Shown here: positions 32,786-43,800 of the stretch, piece after piece | Position numbering within the stretch: position 1 is the first letter of the stretch | Layout of the letters: the number at the start of each line of letters is the position of its first letter | Assembly (NCBI GenBank): GCA_009760855.2 | Contig: WPIO01000070.1 | Location: forward strand, 1,854,501 to 1,918,500 | Source: Cristatella mucedo | Lineage: Eukaryota; Bryozoa; Phylactolaemata; Cristatellidae | DNA: 64,000 nucleotides | Reading direction: 5' to 3' | Notes under the pieces: generated by a model | The model's database searches: none | Told to the model about the DNA's origin: nothing | What the model saw: only the letters and a program-made list of their open reading frames with translations | Position numbers and translations under genes: made by a program

Positions 32786-33060
32786 GTAATAATAACAATA
32801 ACATGGATATGATAAAGCACCCTCAGAGAACCCTACTTCTACTTCTAGGCGCTTTACATTTGCTGCAAATGAAGCACAATCGAATGGTAAGCGGTATCAA
32901 GCTCAATAAACAGCAAGAATAACATGATTAGGGGTGACATGCACAGGATCAGCAGGCAATTGTGGTTAGTGGCAGCATGCACAGTGTCAGCACGAGCAAG
33001 CACATAAAGGAAGAATCATAGGGACCCACTGAATGCTGTGATACATAAGTGCGTTTTTAG
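32786..33060 (-). mobile_element. LINE-A 3' fragment
   Basis: Tail (TAATAATAACAATAAC), hairpin with changed loop (CCCTACTTCTACTTCTAGG), the whole 3' UTR and the last few codons, truncated at GTGCGTTTTTAG. Confidence 0.87.
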
Positions 33061-33462
33061 CAAGCTGCCAATGGTGGCGATGACCTGTAACCCACCATCC
33101 GCCATCGCTCGTAGATACCAAGGCTTACTTTTGTTTCGGATTTCTTTGATCTCATTCCGATTCTGTGATCTAAAAATCGTCCCTTTCTTTTATTGTCTGA
33201 TTTCATCTTCACTTTAATTTATCAACTGACACTAGATGAGACCAAGTTCCTGCAATGGCTCATTTGTTTTACCATTTGTCTCGCGTGCATGGCCATACTC
33301 ACAACAATAGTCGCTCTCTCGATGAAATGCTCTTCTGTGATTTATGCTGTTAGCTCCTATTATTTACAAACTGTGGCCACCATCAGGCCACTCGAATATC
33401 GTATTCGCTCGCCAGCATTAATACCATTCGACTGAAATCTCATACGTGAGTCGAGAACGCCG

Positions 33463-33518
33463 AAGACGTTTGACATTGATGCTATCCCCAAAGACGTTTG
33501 ACATTGATGCTATCCCCG
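33463..33518. repeat. Two tandem 28-base repeats
   Basis: AAGACGTTTGACATTGATGC plus TATCCCC(A/G) occurs twice without mismatch except the last base. Confidence 0.92.
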
Positions 33519-34069
33519 AAGAATGTCTTCGCTGCCTCTCTGGTTCAATCCTGTTTCCAACCTGCCCTCGGTGACTGAAGACTGCAAACCACCAACTATT
33601 ATTACGATGTGCTAGATGAGTTTGCTCTCTAAGCTAAATCAAATGCACGCTGCCGCTCCGATTGCATGCTGCTTGCTCCGCACGTAAAACCAGTGAGGGG
33701 TACTCAGCTCGAGATTGAAGAACAGAGCTCAGGATCAGGAATGGCTGTCCATCGACTGACTGCTTATTGCCCATCCGTCGTAGGCATGGCCGCCATCCGT
33801 CGGAGCTAAGGTAGGCTCTAGTTCTCTGACAACGTAGTCATAGATGTACAGTTCAAAGGCGATTTTCTGTGACAATCAGTCGTCTCGCCTTCCACAAATA
33901 AAGGTAAAACTGCTGGATTAATATACCAGACTGTGATTGAAGTTCATTATTTCCCGCTCATTAATTACAATTGCTAGGAACCTATTACGAAACAAACTAT
34001 CGCTAAGACCGCATGAAGTCACGCAATAGGCAATTAATACTGCTTCCGGAACTATTGAGCCTAGGCATT

Positions 34070-34279
34070 TTAGCAGACTTGAGCTCCATGCCGTGAAGCC
34101 ATTGATTTACGTCTTGGTTGCTGTCGAACGTCTGTCTCATCCTCCTCAAAAATAGACTTCGAAACGCTATGCTTACGGAGTTTTTGTTTAGAGGTATTCA
34201 AGGTGCTTTCCCTGCTGGCAGCCTTCCTGCGTGCATTGGCACTGCATCTAAAACTCACTAGCCGTGACGCCATGTTCAT
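34070..34279 (-). CDS. Candidate host first exon, 69 codons
   Basis: An ATG in good context (GCTATGAACATGGCG) opens a 69-codon frame: MNMASRLVSFRCSANARRK, then Ser, Lys and Arg rich sequence, an acidic patch SIFEEDETDVRQQ, and a basic end (RRKSMASRHG). No domain is recognised. A GTAAGC donor-like site lies at 34176-34171 (minus strand) after about residue 34, so splicing could end the coding part there. Upstream on this strand lie CACGTG and CCAAT-type motifs. The composition is unlike LINE or microsatellite frames. It is a weak candidate without homology. Confidence 0.25.
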   Translation of the reverse strand: MNMASRLVSFRCSANARRKAASRESTLNTSKQKLRKHSVSKSIFEEDETDVRQQPRRKSMASRHGAQVC

Positions 34280-34361
34280 AGCTTAGCTAGTATTCGTCGA
34301 GTGTAAGCAGAGACTAGCACCGTCAAGTGGGTGCGACTTGCTTTACCGCCTAGTTCTGTCC

Positions 34362-34412
34362 CACGTGCAAGCTGCTACGCCCATTGGTGAAAAAGGGCAA
34401 GTCGGACCAATG
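34362..34412 (-). promoter_or_regulatory. E-box and paired CCAAT motifs upstream of candidate exon
   Basis: CACGTG at 34362-34367, CCAAT (minus strand) at 34388-34384, and a second CCAAT on the plus strand at 34408-34412. They lie about 85 to 130 bases upstream of the ATG at 34279. The spacing would suit a TATA-less promoter. Such short words also occur by chance. Confidence 0.2.
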
Positions 34413-35379
34413 ATTTAGCAGAAAGGGTGAGGAATACATGTCTTTTTTTAACAGCCACGGTGTCGCAGTTAGATGAATTTTCATGATCCACTGATAATTT
34501 TGTATACTGAGAGCATACTGCAGAGGAAAAGGAGATGTGTATCTGGATAGTTCTGCCTAATTTGTTTGTGAAATGTTGGCTTGCTATAACAGCCGTATTA
34601 TGACTGCCGAGATACTACTAGCGGTCCCTGAATTACAACGGCTCGGAATGGAATTGGTTATATCATAAACCATAGATAGGCGGTATAAAGACCGAAGTCG
34701 TGCACTAGGCAGCTCAGTTGTACCCACGACCTCGCGTCATGCCATAGAGTTTCGCCCTAGCTTTCAAGCCAAGCAGTCGATTTGGGCTCTAGATGTCATA
34801 CAGGACTTGCTGTGTGACACCTAAGGTACTGGGCACTAGTAGCCCGACGCGGCCGCTGGATGCTCGGCTCTACGCTCTCTCGGTATCGATTTAGCGCAGA
34901 GTCGCCGAGGGCTCTCTGTATCACTGCTGCACGCCGATACGCTGCTGTCTTAGCTGCACGTACTGGCTATGTACCTAAAAGTCACTAAGCGGTGCTTCGA
35001 AGGCTCAGGCTTCGCTGCTATCTAGTCGGCTTCGGCAGTTGGATCAGTTATACTAGGGGCGCTACATTTGTGGACTGAGAACATTGGTGCAGCAGCCGCT
35101 ACAGAGCGTGTCTGCGGCAATAGCAGGAGTTGACGTTATGCAATCGCAGAAGAATATTTAATCCAAAGTGCGACTATTTTGTGAGCGATCCGTTCTAAAA
35201 GAGCCACGGAAGAGAATGAATCATGCAAACTATGAATTTTCGAATATTAGTGGCGAGTTGGGCTGTCCAAAAAAATGCGCGGTACTTGAAAGTGGCAATT
35301 GTCGGAACACACAGTCAGAATTCGATCGGAAAAATCAGAAGCAATCAAGTCTAGATATCCGGTATGAGATAAACATTCT

Positions 35380-35840
35380 CGAAAGCCTATTACCTCGGCC
35401 GTGCATCATCCGCACGGCACTGCAATAGTTTAGGTCGCATCTCAGAGAGAGATTTCAGAGCAAAAATATATCAGACCAGCGGATCTAGTGCCTGCTTTCA
35501 AATTATGCTAACCCCAGCTATCAGTTCTAAGCTCACTTCTCTTATATTGCATACTCTACCTCTGGTCCGAGTAACTGATAAGCAAAATCTCTGCAGTCAT
35601 TTTTATTCTGCACACGATTCGAAGCTGTTCGCGCTGTACCTGCCCTGTGATCCCTTTGTTTCGACATAGCTGCTTCAACTTCTGAACTTTGTTGCAGGTT
35701 ATAATTCGACTGCGGAAAACTTGCTCAAGTTGAAAGACAACGACACCAACTTAATATTTATTGGCAAACCTAGAGTCACTCAGAAACTAGTATGCTTAAC
35801 CATCGAAAACGGGCTTAGCCAGCTCCTTATACTCGTTCTC
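35380..35840 (+). mobile_element. Old L2-like reverse transcriptase relic
   Basis: Translated in pieces it gives IIRTALQ and FRSHLRERFQS (the TALQWFRSHL segment, near 35408-35456), TPVI-like sequence after a mutated YADD (CACACGATTCGAAGC), then ENLLKLKDNDTNLIFIGKPRVTQKL (35700-35790). The order is that of LINE-A and LINE-B, but divergence is high, so the family cannot be assigned. No tail. Confidence 0.6.
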
Positions 35841-35927
35841 ATAATCAGCTCCCCATCATCAGGTGCATTCATATGCATTCTTTCTCAGCTCCTAATCCTC
35901 ATCATCCTCAGCTAGTCGATTCTTTAA

Positions 35928-36072
35928 AAGAAATTTATCTCTACAGCACCCAAGAGAACGTAATCTCTACTCATGCGCTTTACATATGCCTCGGGGCTCG
36001 AGCCCGCGACCTCAGCCAGACCTTGGCCCCCGGGGCGAGCACCTTAACCGCTGGACCAAACCAGCTCCTCGT
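35928..36072 (-). mobile_element. SINE-1 copy
   Basis: Head (GGTTTGGTCCAGCGGTTAAGG, GGCTCGAGCCCCGAGG) and hairpin tail ending in AGATAAATTTC. Similar words CCTCATCATCCTCAGC (left) and CTCCTCGTCCTCAGC (right) flank it and may be a diverged target duplication. Confidence 0.87.
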
Positions 36073-36953
36073 CCTCAGCATTTTGTATTTGCACTGCTCT
36101 CCAGTAGTCTTTACACTAAATCTGTGAGACCTGTTGCAAATGACCATTCACAATTCCAAATGACCATTTACATTGAAATTATTGGCTTCTTGGTTTCTGT
36201 TTGGCACTCAGATTCTTTGCTTTGAAGCTGCGGGGAAGTATCTGCTTACTGCAAAGCGCCTTAATCTAGTTATAGATGGGAGGTTACTTTTCCTTTTTTG
36301 ATTTGGCAATACAGATATGCAGAGAGATCCCATAAATTAGAAAAGAGTCAGCGTTCCTTAAAAAGTCAGTATACGCTCACTACAGTGTTGCCTTTGTAGA
36401 GTGATTTGCACTAAGAACCTGACGTGAACTTACTCCCTAGATTTTAAGGTTTGATTTTCAGTGTTTCACTGGTCTGACTCTATTCGTTCCAGTGGTTCGC
36501 AGGGAATGTCAATGGCGGAATATTGAGCGGTAGCTGCCAATATTCTCCTTATCTCCTACTGACTTCTTAGCGATTGGCTTGATGACAGTTTCTTTGAAAG
36601 ATGTTGTGCCCAAACCAGAGGCTACAAAGTATATACATATTACAATTTCCTCTATCTAAGTACATATATTGCAATGTCCTCCATCTAAGCACATATATTA
36701 CAATGTCTACTGGCTTAGTATATTTATTGTGATGTACGCTTTGCAGGTTCTCGCTGGGTCAAAGCATCTCCAAAGTAAACGGTAGCGAAATCTTAGCATG
36801 TTTCTTCACTTTGATCACGGCAGCTCAGAAGGTCATCAGTAGTTTCTGAAATATGACCTACAGTGCCGGAAATGCCATGATCTCTATAGTTAAGAAAAGT
36901 GCAGCTCCACATCTGAACTAATCGTTGGCTCGCTGTACTTTAGGCGTCCAATT
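36073..36953. other. Unassigned sequence
   Basis: No gene or family repeat. A three-copy short tandem repeat is listed separately. Confidence 0.45.
36629..36727. repeat. Three tandem 29-base repeats
   Basis: ACATAT(ATT)ACAAT.TCCTC.ATCTAAG recurs at 29-base steps (ATCTAAG at 36654 and 36683), the last copy diverged. Confidence 0.8.
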
Positions 36954-37130
36954 AAAAAAAATCCTAGCTGATTAAACAGCCTCTTTTTGTATAGAGACAG
37001 AAGAGCCTTTACGGCTATCACCACCGCTTGCAGTGGCGACAAAGGATCGCCCACCGCAGGAATTGAACCCACGACCTCGGAACCGATGTTGTGAAAGCAA
37101 CCGCCTTACCTAGTGTGCCATCACGGCTTT
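36954..37130 (-). mobile_element. SINE-2 copy
   Basis: Minus strand: AGCCGTGATGGCACACTAGG (A-box region), GGTTCAATTCC (B box, one change from GGTTCGANTCC), body GGTGATAGCCGTAAAGGCTC, then CTGTTTAATCAGCTAGGAT and an A/T run at the 3' end. Full length, about 175 bases. Confidence 0.88.
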
Positions 37131-37216
37131 GGCTGGACGTGCTGGACACCTCTAGCTCTCTGTGGCTATCGTAAACACTGCTCTACGCTAACATTGTGAT
37201 ATTTATGCGTTTATAT

Positions 37217-37275
37217 GCTTATATATATATTATATATATATATATATGTATATATTATTTATATTTATATATTTA
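37217..37275. repeat. TA-rich microsatellite
   Basis: TATATA runs interrupted by TTATAT and TATTTA. Confidence 0.93.
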
Positions 37276-37334
37276 TATAATGCTTTTATATTAGGTTAAC
37301 AATACAAGGTTAGCTGGTTTACCAGTCTTGTTTA

Positions 37335-37432
37335 CATAGCGACAGAAAAGCCTTAACCGCTGTCATCGCCGCTTGCAATGTTTAATAATAGATCGCCCAC
37401 TGCAGAACTCGAACCTGGGCGATGAAGAGCTA
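37335..37432 (-). mobile_element. Diverged SINE-2 fragment
   Basis: CATAGCGACAGAAAAGCC, CCGCTTGCAATG, GATCGCCCACTGCAG and CTCGAACCTGGG are in SINE-2 order (minus strand). The A-box end is lost. Confidence 0.75.
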
Positions 37433-37534
37433 GAACCTTTGGTACTGGAGCTCTCTATTGGCGCATTGATCTGCTCCAATCAGCATACACTCGTGCATTA
37501 GTAATGCACGCATAGCCCCGTAGGCTTCGAGATG

Positions 37535-38250
37535 CCATCTCTTCCAGTATCCCGTCTTGGCTTCTGTAACTTCCTGATTGCTGCTGGCCTACCGGCATGT
37601 GCAATCTGGCTATTACAGCTGGTGCAAAACTCCGCAGCTACGCTTGTCTGTCGTGAGCGTCGCAGTTGCCACATCGCACCACTTCTCGCCGACCTGCACT
37701 GGCTACCAGTCAAGCAACGGATTGACTTCAAGGTCTTGTCGCTCACTTTTAGGTCACTTCATTCTTTGGCTCCAGCCTATCTCTCAGATCTACTCCCCCA
37801 CTAAGCCAAGCATTGTACCACCCACTTTTCGGAATCCAACAGTTTACCAATACCTCCTACAAACCTTAAATCCTTTGGAGACCGTGCATTTAGTTCGTGT
37901 GCTCCCAAAGCCTGGAACTCACTCCCGACTTACATCAGAACATCCACTGACTTGACCACATTCAAAGAGAACTTTTAAAACACACCTATTTAGGACAGCA
38001 TTTAGTGGGTCCCTGTGATTCTTCCTTGATGTGCTTATACGTGCTGACACTGTGCATGCTGCCACTAACTACACTTGCATGCTGACCCTGTGCATGTCAC
38101 CCCTGACCATGTTATTCATGTTGTTTATCAAACATGATATTACTCACCATTCAATCGCGTTTCCTTTTGCAGCAAATGTAAAGTGCCTAGAAAGAGATTG
38201 AGTTCTCTGAGGGCGCTTTATCAAGTGCATTATTATTATTATTTTTATTT
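37535..38250 (+). mobile_element. LINE-A copy, 5'-truncated
   Basis: It starts at the TSRLDFCN segment and runs to the tail (38228-38250). The first part (37532-37804) reads LVCRERRSCHIAPLLADLHW, VKQRIDFKVLSLTFRSLH and APAYLSDLLPH, then a stop follows (CACTAAGCC for the usual CACCAGGCC). A three-base insertion lies in LL(A)AGLPACA. The 3' UTR and hairpin are well kept. Confidence 0.92.
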
Positions 38251-38511
38251 GTCATATGGTTGCAAGTAGCGTTATCATTTAGGCGAGCTGCGTTTCAGGA
38301 GAAGGACTTAAGTTGCATACTCTGCCACAGCGTACACGTTTTCGTAGCAGTACTTATGGGCCGTTGAGGGTGAGTATTCTTGTTAGACTGGGAGATCGAC
38401 TTCGCGACTAGGTAACAAGGGGCTGGTTTAAAGGTGAACACCGAAGTAAACTAGGAACAAAGGTCAGGGTGCAAAGGGCGAGTGCTCTGTCTTGCTTTAA
38501 AGAAGCTTGAC

Positions 38512-38660
38512 AAAAAAGGCAACCTGATTAAACAGTTCTATTTATATGGCGGCAGAAGAAATTTTACGGCTATTGCCACTGCTTGTGGTTATCAATAAGG
38601 GATCGCCCACTGCATGACTCGAACTCGTGACCCTAGTGGTAAAGGGAAGAGCTCCTGTGC
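38512..38660 (-). mobile_element. Diverged SINE-2 copy
   Basis: Starts with ACAAAAAAGG and CTGATTAAACAG, then GGCGGCAGAAGAAATTTTAC, GATCGCCCACTGCATGACTC and GAACTCGTGACC. The head is poorly kept. Confidence 0.75.
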
Positions 38661-38796
38661 TAAGCTCCAGGGGTGAAACGCTCTGGATCGCTGGATGTGG
38701 TGCTGATTTGTCTTCGGTTGAGAGGGTCATGGCCAACATAGGTATTTTTGGATTGTGCATCTGTTTTTCTCAACGTTCTTAGATAAGCTCGACTTA

Positions 38797-39130
38797 ATAA
38801 TACTACTATATTTATTATAGCGCCCCCAGAGAACTCAATCTCTTTCAAGGCACTTCACATTTTCTGTTATCGAAGCATGATCGAATGGTCAGTGCTAGCA
38901 TTTAGCTAAATGAAAACAAGCATCTCCGCCGAGCTGGTCTGGTGCAGCGGTCAAGGTGCTCTCGCCCCGATCAAGGTCTGGCAGAGGTCGTGGGCTCGAG
39001 CCCCGAGGCATATGTGAAGCGCCTGAATAGTGATTAAGTTCTCTTGGGGCGCTATACAAATGAATTATATATATATTTTATATATAACACGGTTGCAGGT
39101 GATGCACAGGGTCAGCATGCAGATATGGGC
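38797..39130 (-). mobile_element. LINE-A 3' fragment split by SINE-1
   Basis: Tail, hairpin (GCGCCCCCAGAGAACTC) and 3' UTR occupy 38797-38925. The UTR resumes at 39086 with CACGGTTGCAGGTGATGCAC and GGTCAGCATGCAGA. The SINE-1 in between lies in the opposite orientation. Confidence 0.8.
38928..39085 (+). mobile_element. SINE-1 copy (plus strand, reference)
   Basis: The only SINE-1 on the plus strand, so its structure reads directly. Head GCCGAGCTGGTCTGGTGCAG with A-box-like TGGTGCAGCGG, B-box-like GGGCTCGAGCCCC, then GAAGCGCCTG..GATTAAGTTCTC and GGGGCGCTATACAAATG, ending in ATTATATATATATTTTATATAT. Length about 155 bases. The second half is the LINE-A terminal hairpin. A and B boxes are internal RNA polymerase III promoter elements. 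It has no coding capacity. Confidence 0.9.
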
Positions 39131-39398
39131 TAGTGGACATCGACAGCTAGGCCTACCGAAAGCAGAAAGCGGGCTCTTGGTGCTTTGCTAGGACCAACCA
39201 ACTTAGGAACAATTGTCCAGAAATTATACAGAATAGGTTATTCGAAGCATCTCCATGTAGCAGCAGTAACATGGGTGGCCAACAAAGCTGAAAACGATGG
39301 AATCTGAAAAATAGCTACAGCAAAAATAACTAAGGAACAAAAGAAGAAACGCTTTTCAAAAAACAGGTTGATGGGCCCGACGTTTAACTAGCTATATG

Positions 39399-39476
39399 TT
39401 AATATTAATAACAATATATTTGTATAGTGCTCTCAGAGAACTGAATCTCTTTCTAGGCACTTTGCAGATGTTGCAT
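39399..39476 (-). mobile_element. LINE-A tail-only fragment
   Basis: GTTAATATTAATAACAATA then TAGTGCTCTCAGAGAACTG and TCTTTCTAGGCACTTTGCAG. The outer hairpin arms differ from consensus but GTGC pairs with GCAC. Confidence 0.8.
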
Positions 39477-40489
39477 AGAATGCATGTAACTTTCATCGTA
39501 TTGCAGATATACATGCAATGTGAGAATGCATGCTGCTTTTGACGTACTCGACAAGCGCCAACAGAAAAACTTGCAGCCGAGATAAATGTCCACAGCTTGC
39601 ATCGTCATACACTTACTTATTTACTAGCTATAGTTAGAATGTATTGGTCTTCGTATAGCTTCCTGGTGCGATGGTCGGTGGCCAGTCAATGCTTATCTTG
39701 TGTATGGTTTCTCAAGCTTTCACTTAGTTTTCTCGTATGCCTGAAGAGCATTGCTCGTGGTCATTGGTGCCTACGTGGATGTGTCGTGACTGCGTCACCA
39801 ACCCGAAGCATTGTAAGCTATAGAGCTACGCCCATCAAAATGCTCCAGAAATCTGAGGGAGCGGCTGCTCAGGATTTAATGAAAAACCCCGGCAAAACCC
39901 TAAACCAGATGGCACGTCTGATCGAAAGTAACGCAGGTGACATTGCATATGGACTTCCAGTAGGTCCAGCAGCAACGACTCTTTGGTCTCGGCAGAACAG
40001 AATGCGGTCAGCTGGTCAGTCGTGCTGCAATCAGCACAACGTGCAAGTCTTGTTCAACTCTGGCAGAACTGGGATCTGTCGTGGCCGCAGTTCCAGCACT
40101 CGGGTGCAGCTGCCACGGCAGCTTTCCCTCCCTCTGACTGCTGACTCAGCGATCTGCAGATAATCAGTTGCACTCGACGAGCCAGCCAGCCAGTCTCACT
40201 GGTACCGTGTGGGTGAATCAGACAGAGGAGGGGCAGAGCACAACCTCCGACCAGTCTTCCAACAGATCGGCCGCGGCGGCCCACGTGTCGGCTTCAAGTT
40301 GCATCAGCCCTCTGACGATGCCTGTGGTTTACACAGGCGAGACCGAGCCCAGACCCATAATTCTTGTTTCTCCTGCCATCCACCTTGGTTATTGACGGTC
40401 GTGCATTGCTGCTGCTCCGAAACATCTGTGCTGCTGCCATCCTTTAGGAGCCCATTATCAGTGACTTAAGACCGGGGATACCTTGGCCT
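39477..40489. other. Unassigned 1 kb
   Basis: An open frame runs to 40163 (188 codons from a TTG, about 174 from the ATG at 39639) with a hydrophobic start and no recognisable domain. 40080-40330 is GC-richer. I see no gene I can support. Confidence 0.3.
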
Positions 40490-40837
40490 TCCATTAACAT
40501 ACTCCCAAAGCCTGGACCTTACCCCCTACCGACGTCACGACATCTCCTGAAAAGACGCCGTTTAAAAAGAAGCACAACGTACCTGTAAATGACAGCATTT
40601 AATGGTTCCTTGGGATTCGTCCTTTGTGTGCTTGTGCGTGCTGACACTGCCCACTGGTGCTAACCATATCTGTATGGTGACCTGTGCATGTTCATCTAAC
40701 AATGTAATGCTTGATGCCATTGCGAATGTTACAACTAATCATGTGGACATGCTTCCTTTGCAGTATGTCTAAAGTGCCAAGAAAGAGATTCAGTACTCCT
40801 AATCAGCTATGCAAATGTATTATTATTATTATTATTT
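40490..40837 (+). mobile_element. LINE-A 3' fragment
   Basis: It starts at the CTCCCAAAGCCTGGA (PKAW) segment, followed by the last codons, a diverged 3' UTR, a weakened hairpin (AAAGTGCCAAGAAAGAG, second arm mostly lost) and an (ATT)n tail. Confidence 0.85.
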
Positions 40838-40867
40838 TAACTAAATGCTTCGGTCGATTAGGAAGCC

Positions 40868-40955
40868 TCACACACACACACACACACACACACGCACGCA
40901 TGCACGCATGCGCGCACACACGCACGCGCATATATGTATATATATACCTGCATCA
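40868..40955. repeat. (CA)n/(GCAC)n/(TA)n microsatellite
   Basis: A CA run, then GCACGCATGCACGCATGC, then TATATATGTATATATATA. Confidence 0.95.
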
Positions 40956-41350
40956 GAAGAAGCACGTTACTTTATACAGGAGTAGCTGCCGCAGTCGCCA
41001 TCTGTTAATCTATTCAAAACTGTCTCCAGATGCCATTAGGATCATCATCATCAGAGATCAGCTTATACAAGATGGGCATCTCTTTTACTCATACTCATTG
41101 TTGAAGGTGTCGGCATCGGGTGCATCGGGCGGATTTCGAGCAGCTACTTCCATTTTCTAGCCTGCAATCACCATCAGCTTGTGCTTAGCTGCCATGATGT
41201 CTGGCTGCTCGAGGCCACTTACCTAAATAATGGACAGTACGGAACTGCTAAGGTAGTCACCTATCTATCCCCATTATTCGGCCTCGCACAACTGCCAGAG
41301 TTTTAATTTCTTCTGGCTTACTGCCCTTTGACAGGTAGCCCGGCGGTTGA

Positions 41351-42565
41351 CCTAATAATAATAAAAATAATAATGCCTTTGATATAGCACCCTCAATGAA
41401 CTCAATCTCTTTCTAGGCACTTTACATTTGCTGCAAAGGAAGCACGATCGAATGGTTAGTGGTAGCATGCTCAATAAAGAACAGAAAAACATGGTTAGGG
41501 GTGCCATGCACACGGTCAGCTAACATGTTTGGTTAGTGGCAGCATGCAATGTCAGCACCCGTAAGCACATAAATAGACCAATTACAGGGACCCACTAAAT
41601 GCTCTAAATGATGTGATAAATAGATGCGTTTTTAGTTTAAGTTTATTTTTAAGTGTGGATAAGTCAGGAGACGTCGTGACGCAAGTCGGGAGTGAGTTCC
41701 AGGCTTTGGGAGCAAACGAACTAAAGGCACGGTCTCCAAAGGATTTGAGATTTGTAAGAGGTGTAGTTAGACAATTAGATTCCAAAAAGCGGTGGTACGA
41801 TGCTTAAACTGGTCGAGGAGTAGATCTGATAGGTGCAGCTAAAGAAAGAAGGGACCTAAAAGTGAGTGAAACAACCTTGAAGTCGATGCGAAGCTTGACT
41901 GGGAGCCAGTGCAGGTCAGGCAAGAAGTGGCGAGACGTGGGTTACAGAAGTCGAGACTGGATGTCACAAATGCATGGACCCATTTAGATGTGGCATTCTT
42001 ATCTAAACAAGCCCGAACTTTAGCAATGTTATGTAGCTGAAAGCAGGCATACTTGACTGTGGAGCTGAAGTGGTCATCTAATGAGAGGTCACTTTGATAA
42101 TGATGCACTTGAACATAATGCATAGATTTCGTGCAGATTCAACAGATCTGCTCGCAGAGCCGATTGTGAAGGTTAAGCTTTCCAACGTCTGAATCTCATT
42201 TGGTTTGCCTATAACTAGTAAGTTGGCTTTTAAGTCATTTGGTTAAAGAAAGTTTGCTGTCATCATCCATGTGCGGATGTCATCAATTCATGCAGCAAGG
42301 AAGTTGAGAGAATTCGATGTGCTGAGGGTTGGGAGGAATCAAAGCAAAGGTACAAGAGTTTCGTCTGAATAGAAGTGAAAGCTGAGATTTTGCCTGGCCA
42401 TTACATTAGCAAGAGGGAGACTATAAACTGTGAAAAAAACGGGACCCGGCACAGATCCCTGAGGTAACCCAAGTTAGAGACTCCTCGGATGATCGTTGTC
42501 CATTCACATCAATATACTGGAGTCTCCCACTGCTAATCTTAAGGAAACCAGTACCCGACCCTTAA
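41351..42565 (-). mobile_element. LINE-A copy, 1.2 kb, decayed
   Basis: Tail at 41351-41375. Hairpin, 3' UTR, C-terminal region (41582-41785: TNLKSFGDRAFSSFAPKAWNSL, then KNKLKLKTHLF with a repeat-like insertion), a deletion of about 90 bases around 41940, the SLDDHFSSTVKYACFQL segment, and motif C decayed to TTCTATTCAGACG. It ends near TAAGGAAACCAGTACCCG. The same 5' wording occurs in the copy at 5150 (GGTTTCCTTAAGA), marking an older subfamily. Confidence 0.87.
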
Positions 42566-43776
42566 TTGGAGCTAGGTCAAAAATCACCGGAAATTGTCTC
42601 TAGTATTGAGTATTGTCTATCAAAGATTTCTGTTGTCAATATGCTCTTTTGACGCTTTAAAATAAGGCTGTCCAACTTGTCATCAAATCCCAAAACCGGT
42701 TGACCTTGTCCAAGAGAACTTCGTGGGCAGTCTATAACATCAAATCGGGATAAGTAGCTCTTGGTATTTACCAAGGTCAGGCAGGGTCATGCTCCTGCCT
42801 ATATAGCTATCTTAACCATGACTGCCAGCCTTGGTAATTGACTCCAAGCTATCAGAAGGATTAGCAGATCGATGGCAAAGTAAACAAAATTACCTAATGA
42901 ATAAAAGACCCAGCCAAGTGAATTAAAGAAAAGAAAAGAAAATATACATTTCAGCTAGCATTGATAGTAGTGCATCATTGGGTTCCCACATATTCAAGCC
43001 TGCAGACTCACAGCTACACAGCCCACAGGCTGATGCCTGGTGCATTTGAGCTCACTGCCATGGATCGATGCTACTAATGCTAGAGAGTACAACATACAGC
43101 AGCAAAAACAATTGCAACGTAGTGGAAGAGGGCTGTGAGTAAGCGAACAACTACTACAAGCAATAACAGATACACTGTGAACAGTGACTTTACTGGTAGT
43201 CACATTCACCATTAATGAATAGACTGACATTGATGCGACCCTGCCTTTGATGCTGACCCATGATACAGCCAGGGAGTGCCAAGCTATGCCAGGCTGCTCT
43301 TAAACATCCATCTCCAATATACCACTCATCAACCTGCCACATTGATGAGGAGCGCTGATGTTGCAACTCTGTGTCACCTGACAGCCTACAGTGGTTGGCT
43401 ATTGGCCGGCTCCCTCCGGGTGCAAAGTGTTAAAGGACGTGCTTGCAGCACGGTTAAGCTGGTCCGCCGAGTGCACACAGAAAACTTGTATAGCAACCGA
43501 TCATGCATCCAAATGCGCAAGCGCGCACACACACACAGTGCTAGACGGCAAACAACACTAGCCTCATGCACAATATCAAGCGCTGGAGCAGGCAAGAGGT
43601 GGCATCTATATCTAAGCAGCATGATCTCGTGATCTCTGCCCTGTGGCGTGTAGTGACCATCGTCCAAACCGGTAGCAGGCACTCTCACTACTGCGCTTGC
43701 TTGCTTGCTCGAATCGTGGCTGAAGCTCATACTACATTGACAGGCTGCTGCTACTGCAGAAATTTAAAACACTGCG

Positions 43777-43800
43777 CAGCAGCAGCAGCAGCAGCTGCTG
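43777..43800. repeat. (CAG)n trinucleotide run
   Basis: About seven CAG units followed by CTGCTGG, which could fold back. It lies within a 129-codon frame of unknown significance. Confidence 0.9.

Larger units (their letters stand above)
33061..35379. other. Mostly unassigned 2.3 kb
   Basis: Free of the four repeat families. It contains one candidate exon and promoter-like motifs (listed separately) and a 28-base tandem pair. No other recognisable gene. Confidence 0.4.

Noticed and set aside
39597-40163. 188-codon ORF
   Set aside because: Opens with TTG, is hydrophobic then low in structure, and matches no family I know. Noted in the unassigned interval only.
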